Below are positions 1 through 7,120 of a stretch of 23,027 nucleotides of DNA, piece by piece; the first letter of the stretch is position 1, and every line of letters begins with the position of its first letter. Position numbers and translations under genes: made by a program. This stretch comes from Perkinsus olseni. Lineage: Eukaryota; Perkinsozoa; Perkinsida; Perkinsidae. The notes beneath the pieces are model-generated. The model did not search any database, had not been told where the DNA came from, and worked only from the letters and a program-made list of their open reading frames with translations. The stretch is taken from positions 1 through 23,027 of the forward strand of contig JABANP010000678.1 of NCBI GenBank assembly GCA_013115135.1, read 5' to 3'.

Positions 1-172
1 GAGCACGCACGCGCCAAGCTAGTTGAATCACCCTCCTCGGGTGACAGCGGAAATCAGCCGCTGAGTCCAGCGCGGTCTCTGGAGCCGCGCTTGAACCGCT
101 CGCGGTTCAGAATGCAGGCCTTAGCCTCATTCGTCAAGGACCATAGTCCTTGCGGAGCTTCCTTTTTCAAAA
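1..172 (+). repeat. A1 split direct repeat (partial)
   Basis: Matches 6367-6538 at a constant offset of 6366. The match ends in a poly-A run, longer here than in A2. The missing left part should correspond to 6251-6366. Two short hairpins lie inside it: 93-108 (7-bp arms, 2-nt loop) and 135-152 (7-bp arms, 4-nt loop); both also occur in A2. As the left terminus it probably holds the element's promoter and recombination site, which is inference from family structure. Confidence 0.9.
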
Positions 173-504
173 AAAAAGGAGCTTTGAATAACAAGGGTCT
201 TAACCCCAATGTCTCTAAGCTAGCGGCGCCTCCACGGCGCTTGGGACTCTCCAGTCGAGAGCCTCCCTCGGGCCCCGTCGGGACTGTTTCTGAGAAGCGA
301 CTGCGTGACGCGGTCCGCGCCATCGCAGTCCTCTCAGTACTATCCTAGCAGTGTGCCTCCCTCCTCTAGTAGAGGGCCTCCACCCCGTCTTCGCCCTCTC
401 GTGTCGTCCGTTCGCTCACTCCCGCCTTTCGCTCGCTTCCTCGCTCACTCTCGCCTCTCGCTTGCTCGCTCGCTCCCATCTGTCCCATCAGGGTTATTCG
501 TTCA
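173..504 (+). other. 5' untranslated leader of the retrotransposon
   Basis: This stretch lies between A1 and the Gag-like ORF. It begins in a poly-A tract and then becomes pyrimidine-rich (CTCGCT-type repeats around 400-480). Short ORFs overlap here on both strands but have strongly biased, low-complexity translations and no recognisable domain, so I treat the stretch as untranslated. Confidence 0.55.
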
Positions 505-757
505 ATGGCCAACAACTCATCCCCCTCAGCCCCTTCCCCCCCGTCCGACGCTGAGATGAGAGCCGCGGAAGAAGCCGTCCTCGCGGCGGCTAACAATCTA
601 CAAGAACACCAGCGTGGCACCGCTGAAGCCGAGCCCGCCAACAACCAGCCCGCTCCTAAGCGGTCTGCTCGGGCCACTCGGCGCCTACTGCAACAGCAGC
701 AGCAACAAGAAGATCTACGCCTACAAAGAGAGCGTCAACAAGAACAACAAGAACAAG

Positions 758-788
<31 letters not shown>

Positions 789-1567
789 GCCACTCCCGCA
801 GGGTGACCAACGACCGGCAGGCCAACCACAGCCTACTCGACCGGCTCAACCCTCGCACGCCCAGGGTCCACGGAACGAAGACCACGAGTGGGAGAACCAG
901 GTTCTGAGCGTCATCCACAACCTAACCAAGGACCGTTGCCCAGGTCGCCCATCTCAACGCCACTACTACCAACCCGGTACGGTAGCCGACTACATCGAGA
1001 GCAACCCCTCCCTCGAGGGCATTGCCTTTGACCAGAACCCACCGGAGGCCGTGATAACCGCGGCAGCGGACCTTCCCCCGACAAAGCGGATAAGCTATCT
1101 GTTGTCCTTGCCGCTGAAGGAGCTGTGCTCCGAAGCTGAATCCGAGCCCCTGAGAATCTCGGAGGATGACTACATCCTCTCCGACTACATTCGTGCGGTG
1201 CTTCGATGGGCAATCTGCCTGTCCTTGGTCTCTTGTCACTCCGACGACGTCGACTCCATTCCAATGGGATATCTCCTTGGACATCTCGAGTCCGTCCTCG
1301 CCAGCACGGGCGCACTGTCGTACTCCGGTAAGCCTGGCGGAGCTCTTGCAGCTAAGTTTTATCACCGCCATTCGGTGAGAAAAGCAACTGAAGCCGTTCG
1401 TAGGGGCGTCCCCATTAAGTCAGTCCTTCAAGATCTCAGTCTGATGGACCAGAACATCGCTTTGAGGTCAGCCAATGAGGCGGTGGCTGCCAGGGAGAAG
1501 AAGAACAAAACCTGGCGGAATTGGTCCAACTACAACTCAGGCGGCGGCAGTTCCAACAGCAACAACT

Positions 1568-1598
<31 letters not shown>

Positions 1599-1719
1599 GA
1601 GGTCTCGCGGCAAAGCGTGGGACAAGAACTCGAAGGCCAAGGACTCCTCCGAGAACAACAATAACAACAACAACAATAACGACAGCAACGACAGCAGCAA
1701 GAAGAAGGCCAAGCAGTGA
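505..1719 (+). CDS. Gag-like structural protein (ORF1), polyQ and polyN rich
   Basis: A 404-residue ORF, first of three in the retrotransposon. It starts MANNSSPSAP and ends just after an Asn-rich, Lys-rich tail. Residues about 65-97 form a Gln-rich tract and residues about 340-398 hold two runs of asparagine mixed with basic residues; between them is a globular, mostly helical-looking stretch (about 125-330). No CCHC zinc knuckle is visible. In the first position of a DIRS-order element this is expected to be the nucleic-acid-binding Gag protein that packages element RNA; the basic Asn/Lys tail could bind RNA. Function comes from position only. The homopolymer tracts are encoded by CAA/AAC microsatellites, so their length may vary between copies. 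Confidence 0.75.
758..788 (+). repeat. CAA microsatellite in ORF1
   Basis: An essentially pure CAA trinucleotide run that encodes the Gln tract of the Gag-like ORF. A second run of the same trinucleotide class (AAC) at about 1564-1597 encodes an Asn tract in the same ORF. Confidence 0.9.
1564..1597 (+). repeat. AAC microsatellite in ORF1
   Basis: AAC repeats encoding a poly-Asn run near the C-terminus of the Gag-like ORF. A shorter, less regular AAC/AAT run follows at about 1654-1681. Confidence 0.88.
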
Positions 1720-2103
1720 GAATGCCCCCCGGAGGGCTCAACAGCAGCACCACATGTGCCTGCCTGCCCTGACTCGTCGTCGCCGTCGTCGACCTCAATA
1801 AAGGTCACCTTATCGCTCTCAGCTGAGCGCTATCTGGGGACTCCCCCATCTCTCTCCTACTAGTAATCACTCCCGTTATCATCACGACAGCAATTTTGCA
1901 GCACGTCTCGTACTGCAGTTCGATCGTACAGATCGAGTCGATCTGATCAATCCTAGTTTGTTGACCCAGCCTTCCCAGGGGTTGCGCTTCTCAGTGTCAA
2001 TTAAAAGAGGGGGGGGGGACAAGTGAACAAACAACCTCACGCCCATCGGGGCCCTGCATACGGTCCGTCCCCAGATTGATTCCACCCGCCTCAGGCCAAC
2101 GAC
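1720..2103 (+). other. ORF1-ORF2 spacer of the retrotransposon
   Basis: A 384-bp gap between the Gag-like stop and the RT ATG. It contains AATAAA near 1797, a poly-G run near 2009-2017 and no convincing ORF. How ORF2 is translated cannot be read from the sequence: there is no overlap that would allow simple ribosomal frameshifting, so reinitiation or a separate transcript is more likely (inference). Confidence 0.5.
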
Positions 2104-4233
2104 ATGCCCCCCACCACTCGCCGTCCCCGCAAGCCCAGCGCGGACGCTAGGCGGAGGAAGAGAGTAAGGAGTTCAGGATCACGCCCAATCGCTCTCGACA
2201 GCTTCCGCTCCATCCTCCAAGAGGACAGCGCAGCCAACGAGCCACGACTCTTCTACACCAGTCCCAAAATCGATGCCGCTAAGCTGAGGAATTACAACTT
2301 GACGGGCGGCGCTCTGGAGCATCTAGTCTGGGCTCGGCAAAGAGCCAACCCTCTCCAGTCCGAACCCACCCTGCCACACTCCCTCCTAGCCGCGATCCGC
2401 GCTCACAAGGAGTTGGGGTCGGAAGAGATCAACGAGTCCCGAGGGAAAGTCATGCGGTTCCTGAAGCGGAGAGCACAACAGCTCACCCCCCAAGCAGAGG
2501 AGATGAGGTCGAAGATGCCTGCTGACGTGCACGCGATCAGCGGCCGCCTGAACCTTCCCCTTCTCAGAGAATTGATACTCCTGACCGACTACCCGGACAC
2601 CAATCTAGCCGCCGACCTACAGAACGGCATGCCGGTCGTGGGGAGATTACCCTACGTCAAGGGGGTCTTTGGAGAGCGCCAGCCGAAGAAGAATTGCAAG
2701 CAGGCCAACATGTTCACGGATCCAGAAGAGCTCTTGGACTCCTCTATGAAGGGAATGGACAAGTTCCTCCGCCAAGTCGGGGGCCAAGCCTTCAGCCGTC
2801 CCATATGGGACTCCTGCATCGCCGAAGTCAAGCAGGGCCAGATGGAAGGCCCTCTGGCGCCGGAGGAAGCAGCCAGCCGCTACGGCAGGTACGTGCTGGC
2901 GACCAGATTTGCTGTTGAACAAGTCGACAAAACACGATTTTGTGATGATTTTCGGAGGAGCGGGACAAACCGCTCTACGGAGTACTCCCAGGCGATAACT
3001 CTCCCCGGCCATGAGACCATCCTAGCCGCCTGGAGAATGATCGCCACCGGCAAGGAAGGCGACCCTATCAAGATATTCAAGAGCGACCACGAGAGTGCGT
3101 ACCGCCAGGTACCCACAAACCCAGAGCACTCGCGGTTCCAACTCATCGGCGTCACCGACCCCGAGGGGAAGCCCGCCATCTTCCGACACCGGGCCCTCTC
3201 GTTCGGAGCGAGCAGCAGTGTGTGGAGTTACTGCCGGATATCTCAATGCCTCACGCACCTCCACAGAGTCCTCTTCGCCGGAGTCAGCATGTCGTTTATC
3301 GACGACTACTGGGGAATTGAACCCGAGTCGACCGCTTCCTCGAGCTTCGACAGCTGGGTCCTCCTCAACAACCTCATCGGGTTCAAAGAGAAGGAGGCGA
3401 AGCGACAGGCCCCTACCGCCTCGACCACTCTCCTGGGACTCAAAGTTTCCTTTCAGGAGAGCTCTGTGTCCCTAGGTCTAACGGTCGACAAACGCCAGAA
3501 GCTCATCACTTCCCTAGAGGAAATCAAGCGAACCGGCAGAGCAAGCACCGGGGACCTCAAGAAGCTCTGCGGCCGCCTGACGTTCGCCGCCGCTACATCA
3601 GCAGATCACTCCTGGCGAGCCTACACGAGAACGCTCTACTCGTGGATATTTCAAGGCAACAAGCCTGCATCCCCCCAGGTCCAGAACGCCTTATCGAACC
3701 TCCTCTCCCTAGTCAGGAGCGCCCCCTCCGACCGCACGGTTAGTCTCAGCCGTGTCAAGGACAAACCGTTTGTCCTATATTCCGACGCAGAAGGCGAGGG
3801 GCATCGTCTGGGCGGAGTTCTCTGCAACCCGCAAGAGAGCCGCGACAAGGACAAGTTCTTGTCCGAAACCGCTCCCCAGGAGATAGTGGGCTCTTGGCAA
3901 GCCCGCGAAACTCAAATCATTCCACTAGAACTCCTGGCCGCTGTCACGACGCTACATACCTTCTGCGGTCTCCTCAAGGACAAGTCATGCTTCCTCTACG
4001 TCGACAGCGAGCCTGTAGAACATGCTCTAGTGAAGGGCAGCTCCCGACAACAAGATCTGAACCTCATGGTGTCCCGGTTCTGGCGAATAGCTGCGAGACA
4101 CAACATTTCGATCTGGGTATCCCGGGTCCCCAGCAAGCAGAACGTTGCTGATGGGCCTTCTCGTCGGAGCTACAGCCACGTCGCCGGCTTCTCTCGATGG
4201 CACGCGAGGTGGCCCAGCCTCTCTTCGATCTAG
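2104..4233 (+). CDS. Reverse transcriptase-RNase H (ORF2)
   Basis: A 709-residue ORF. RT motifs are in order: motif A KSDHESAYRQVP with catalytic Asp328, motif B SFGASSSVW (about 367-374), and the catalytic box FIDDY with Asp400-Asp401 in place of YXDD. RNase H follows, with the expected acidic residues: YSDAEG (Asp561), PLELLAA (Glu609), YVDSE (Asp634) and VADGPSR (Asp683), the last a hallmark of the DIRS/Ngaro RNase H end. The first ~170 residues are basic and without a recognised domain. The enzyme would copy element RNA to DNA and remove the RNA strand. No protease, integrase or methyltransferase domain is present, consistent with Ngaro-type elements. The ORF is uninterrupted and the catalytic residues are intact, so the element may be active. 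Confidence 0.93.
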   Translation: MPPTTRRPRKPSADARRRKRVRSSGSRPIALDSFRSILQEDSAANEPRLFYTSPKIDAAKLRNYNLTGGALEHLVWARQRANPLQSEPTLPHSLLAAIRAHKELGSEEINESRGKVMRFLKRRAQQLTPQAEEMRSKMPADVHAISGRLNLPLLRELILLTDYPDTNLAADLQNGMPVVGRLPYVKGVFGERQPKKNCKQANMFTDPEELLDSSMKGMDKFLRQVGGQAFSRPIWDSCIAEVKQGQMEGPLAPEEAASRYGRYVLATRFAVEQVDKTRFCDDFRRSGTNRSTEYSQAITLPGHETILAAWRMIATGKEGDPIKIFKSDHESAYRQVPTNPEHSRFQLIGVTDPEGKPAIFRHRALSFGASSSVWSYCRISQCLTHLHRVLFAGVSMSFIDDYWGIEPESTASSSFDSWVLLNNLIGFKEKEAKRQAPTASTTLLGLKVSFQESSVSLGLTVDKRQKLITSLEEIKRTGRASTGDLKKLCGRLTFAAATSADHSWRAYTRTLYSWIFQGNKPASPQVQNALSNLLSLVRSAPSDRTVSLSRVKDKPFVLYSDAEGEGHRLGGVLCNPQESRDKDKFLSETAPQEIVGSWQARETQIIPLELLAAVTTLHTFCGLLKDKSCFLYVDSEPVEHALVKGSSRQQDLNLMVSRFWRIAARHNISIWVSRVPSKQNVADGPSRRSYSHVAGFSRWHARWPSLSSI

Positions 4234-4409
4234 CCTGGGCGCCTCTACCAGATATGCGCCCTAATGCGGGCTCGCAAGACCGGAAGTCCGCATGCGCATT
4301 GTCGTTTCAGTGACTGAACCTCGTTTCGGACTTCGCATCCTGTGCCGCGTTGCCTGGGGGAACCAGCAAATGACAATCCCAATCCGGTGTTCACCTTCAG
4401 ACACAACAT

Positions 4410-5585
4410 ATGGCTCGCTCTCAGCAACGTCAGAGCCGCGGGGCCGCACAGCAAAGGAATCAACAGGACAGGTGGCTCACCCAAGCTCAGGGAGCCCTAC
4501 ACCTCCGCTCTCTGCCGGCGTCCCCTCTTCACCTCACGGTCGGGATGAGGGCCAGCCCGTCACAAGTCCCTGGGGCCCTACTGGCCGCCCTCGACCGCGG
4601 GCTCCCTATAGCCGGCATTCTCGCTCTGAACTCTCACTACTCGAGGCTAGCGTCCGTCACTTCCGGAACCCTCCGGCAGTACCTGTCCAGCCTGCGCAGT
4701 TACATGGCCTTCGTCGACGTCATGTCTGTCATCCTCGGCACCACAGTACCGTATTTCCCCCCCGATGTATCCATACTCGGTACTTGGGTGTCGACATTCC
4801 GCAATTCGAGCACCGCCGCAAATTATGTATCGGCCCTCCGGAAATGGTGTCGCACCCTGGGATGGGAGATCGGCGACCTTGACCATCCCGAGTTATCCCT
4901 CGGACTACGAGGCCACGCCAATCTACACCCCGGCGGCTTACGAAGGATGAAGCCAATCCGCCTCGTCACACTTCGCGCCCTGATCCGCGCACCGGCTCGT
5001 CTTCCGGAGCCCCGGAGAAGCATAGGGGAGACCGGCACCCCGCAATCCTCACCACTGGCGGTCATCTACAGCGCGTTCATCATCGCTTACTGGTTCCTAC
5101 TGAGAGTCCCTTCCGAACTGTTGCCCTGCCGGAGCGGACAACTGTCAGTGGGTAGGCAGAACGAGACCATCCTCTGGCTACCGAGGAGGAAGAACTCCAG
5201 GATCCCAGTGACGATGGTTCGCTACTGTGTGTGCGTGAGACTGGACCCAGAGCTTTGCCCGCATGTCCACGCCCGGCGGCTGCTGGAGAACGCCGCCGAG
5301 AGCCCGTCACAGCTCCTGATTGGAACGTCATCAGCGAGGCTAAGGGGCATCTTGAGGGAGATGCTTCGCCTCATCGGGGTAAGCGACGCTGAGGCCTATG
5401 GCCTTCACTCCTTCAGGCGGGGCCACGCATCGGATCTGGCGGAGCAGGACATCAGCCCGGCCACACTGCTGCAGATGGGAGGCTGGCGTTCGGCGGCCTT
5501 CCAGGTCTACATCGACCTCCCGGAGGTTGAGGCCCGGGCAGCGACGATGTTGACGGTGGACGAGTCTTCAGATGAGGAAGAGTGA
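4410..5585 (+). CDS. Tyrosine recombinase (ORF3)
   Basis: A 391-residue ORF downstream of RT-RNase H on the same strand. The C-terminal half carries the tyrosine-recombinase signature: LLRVPSELLP with first Arg232, YGLHSFRRG with His333 and Arg336 (HxxR), MGGWRS with Trp359 where many relatives have His, and the nucleophile candidate Tyr367 in QVYIDLPE. The N-terminal part (about 70-165) looks like a SAM-like core-binding domain. In DIRS-order elements this enzyme joins the circular DNA intermediate to the genome without target duplication, using the split repeats. The start is the first ATG in frame, and the first ~45 residues are Gln/Arg rich; a start at Met46 is possible. The acidic end (DESSDEEE) is unusual but not disabling. 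Confidence 0.92.
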   Translation: MARSQQRQSRGAAQQRNQQDRWLTQAQGALHLRSLPASPLHLTVGMRASPSQVPGALLAALDRGLPIAGILALNSHYSRLASVTSGTLRQYLSSLRSYMAFVDVMSVILGTTVPYFPPDVSILGTWVSTFRNSSTAANYVSALRKWCRTLGWEIGDLDHPELSLGLRGHANLHPGGLRRMKPIRLVTLRALIRAPARLPEPRRSIGETGTPQSSPLAVIYSAFIIAYWFLLRVPSELLPCRSGQLSVGRQNETILWLPRRKNSRIPVTMVRYCVCVRLDPELCPHVHARRLLENAAESPSQLLIGTSSARLRGILREMLRLIGVSDAEAYGLHSFRRGHASDLAEQDISPATLLQMGGWRSAAFQVYIDLPEVEARAATMLTVDESSDEEE

Positions 5586-5700
5586 CAGCTGCTTCTGGTT
5601 TCGAGCAAAGGTCCGACTTGTGTTGAAACCTTCGGTGAGTGTCAATCAGAGAAAGGAAGGGAAACGGTAACCGGCCGCGGCAGCGCCATCGACTCACATA
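5586..5700 (+). other. ORF3-B1 spacer
   Basis: Short non-coding stretch between the recombinase stop and the first base of the B1 repeat. It contains a GGTGAGT at 5633-5639 that resembles a splice donor but has no obvious partner; otherwise nothing was seen. Confidence 0.5.
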
Positions 5701-6250
5701 GGGACAAGCACTTAGCGCTCCGGGGTGCAGCCAGGCCATGGTCTGGCACGCCAGGCGCCGCTAAGCGCTTTCGTCGTCGATGAGCGCTGCCACGACAGAT
5801 CAGAGAGGAGCTCAGTATTCGCCAAGCCATGAATGACCCGGACAGCGCCACGCGCGACGGACTCCAACCCGCCGCCACGACCTCGACGTCGGCCAGAGCC
5901 CCGCGCGGTGACGCCCCGACACGGGGCAGTCCTCGCCGCAAAGCGAGGCGAGTCGCCCGCGCTCGGGCCTCATGGTCGAGAGAACGTCGCAGAGTGGCTT
6001 TCATCAGCGGGTCGAGAGCGGAGTCTCCCAGCGACCGTCAGGGGCGCGTGACAGCGTCCCGAGCCTCCGCACGGGTCGCGGGTTCGTTCGGGCTTCGGCT
6101 TCGTGAGTCGGCTTACGAGCTCAGCTGAGCTAGCCCAAGCTCACAGCCCTGCAGCACAGAGCAGCTGCGGTGAGCTAGGAGTCGCTCGGTAATACTCGCC
6201 GGTTTCAAGTTTCCCAATGTTGAGTATTCCCGGGAGTGACTCGATTTTTG
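5701..6250 (+). repeat. B1 split direct repeat
   Basis: 550 bp matching 6556-7105 at a constant offset of 855; the bases just outside (5700 versus 6555, 6251 versus 7106) differ, which fixes the ends. Inside, CTTAGCG near 5710 and CGCTAAG near 5759 are inverted relative to each other and could form a stem. Open frames in the repeat (for example a 99-codon frame at 5829-6128) have arginine/alanine-rich translations typical of GC-rich shadow frames and occur in both copies. Confidence 0.93.
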
Positions 6251-6538
6251 TGCAAGTTCAATCGGAGCCCCTTGCGACAGTCCAACGGGCGTCGCGAGAG
6301 GCACGATTGGACGGTCAAAAATCGACACAACCGGAGACCAGCGTGCGCCCCAGTAATCGACGCACAGAGCACGCACGCGCCAAGCTAGTTGAATCACCCT
6401 CCTCGGGTGACAGCGGAAATCAGCCGCTGAGTCCAGCGCGGTCTCTGGAGCCGCGCTTGAACCGCTCGCGGTTCAGAATGCAGGCCTTAGCCTCATTCGT
6501 CAAGGACCATAGTCCTTGCGGAGCTTCCTTTTTCAAAA
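6251..6538 (+). repeat. A2 split direct repeat
   Basis: Directly follows B1. Its last 172 bp match window positions 1-172, and its first 116 bp (6251-6366) should match the part of A1 outside the window. It contains the same two 7-bp-arm hairpins as A1, and an inverted pair (TCGATTTTTG at the B1/A2 border against AAAAATCGA near 6318). Confidence 0.88.
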
Positions 6539-6555
6539 CCCGGCCCGCCCGCCCG
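6539..6555 (+). other. 17-bp GC-only linker between A2 and B2
   Basis: Seventeen bases made only of C and G separate the end of A2 homology from the start of B2. In the described Ngaro arrangement A2 and B2 are contiguous. The tract could be part of the crossover region, a small rearrangement or a sequencing/assembly artefact after the adjoining A run. Confidence 0.6.
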
Positions 6556-7105
6556 GGGACAAGCACTTAGCGCTCCGGGGTGCAGCCAGGCCATGGTCTG
6601 GCACGCCAGGCGCCGCTAAGCGCTTTCGTCGTCGATGAGCGCTGCCACGACAGATCAGAGAGGAGCTCAGTATTCGCCAAGCCATGAATGACCCGGACAG
6701 CGCCACGCGCGACGGACTCCAACCCGCCGCCACGACCTCGACGTCGGCCAGAGCCCCGCGCGGTGACGCCCCGACACGGGGCAGTCCTCGCCGCAAAGCG
6801 AGGCGAGTCGCCCGCGCTCGGGCCTCATGGTCGAGAGAACGTCGCAGAGTGGCTTTCATCAGCGGGTCGAGAGCGGAGTCTCCCAGCGACCGTCAGGGGC
6901 GCGTGACAGCGTCCCGAGCCTCCGCACGGGTCGCGGGTTCGTTCGGGCTTCGGCTTCGTGAGTCGGCTTACGAGCTCAGCTGAGCTAGCCCAAGCTCACA
7001 GCCCTGCAGCACAGAGCAGCTGCGGTGAGCTAGGAGTCGCTCGGTAATACTCGCCGGTTTCAAGTTTCCCAATGTTGAGTATTCCCGGGAGTGACTCGAT
7101 TTTTG
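6556..7105 (+). repeat. B2 split direct repeat, right terminus of the element
   Basis: 550 bp matching B1 (5701-6250). Homology ends after TTTTTG at 7105, which I take as the right end of the retrotransposon. The next 15 bp lead directly to the stop codon of the minus-strand NRPS-like gene. Confidence 0.92.
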
Positions 7106-7120
7106 ATCGGCTGGAGGAAA

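Larger units (their letters stand above)
1..7105 (+). mobile_element. Ngaro-like tyrosine-recombinase retrotransposon (left end outside window)
   Basis: Three forward ORFs encode a Gag-like protein, an RT-RNase H and a tyrosine recombinase. Around them lie split direct repeats: A1 (1-172 visible) matches 6367-6538, and B1 (5701-6250) matches B2 (6556-7105) over 550 bp at a constant offset. The order A1-ORFs-B1-A2-B2 is the arrangement known from Ngaro/PAT elements of the DIRS order, which integrate through a circular intermediate using a tyrosine recombinase rather than a DDE integrase. No methyltransferase domain follows RNase H, which fits Ngaro better than DIRS1. A2 begins at 6251, so A1 should start about 115 bp left of the window and the whole element should be about 7.2 kb. 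All three ORFs are open and the repeat copies look nearly identical, so the insertion appears recent. The family assignment is from gene order and motifs; a phylogeny was not run. Confidence 0.88.

Noticed and set aside
911..1371. Open frames of 134-149 codons on the minus strand inside the Gag-like ORF
   Set aside because: They lie antisense to a well-supported ORF and their translations have no recognisable motif.
5829..6128. 99-codon open frame in B1, repeated at 6684-6983 in B2
   Set aside because: Its conservation simply follows from the repeat copy. The translation is Arg/Ala/Ser-rich with no domain, as expected for a GC-rich shadow frame.
1..7105. LTR retrotransposon
   Set aside because: There are no integrase or protease domains, a tyrosine recombinase is present, and the repeats are split rather than simple terminal direct repeats.
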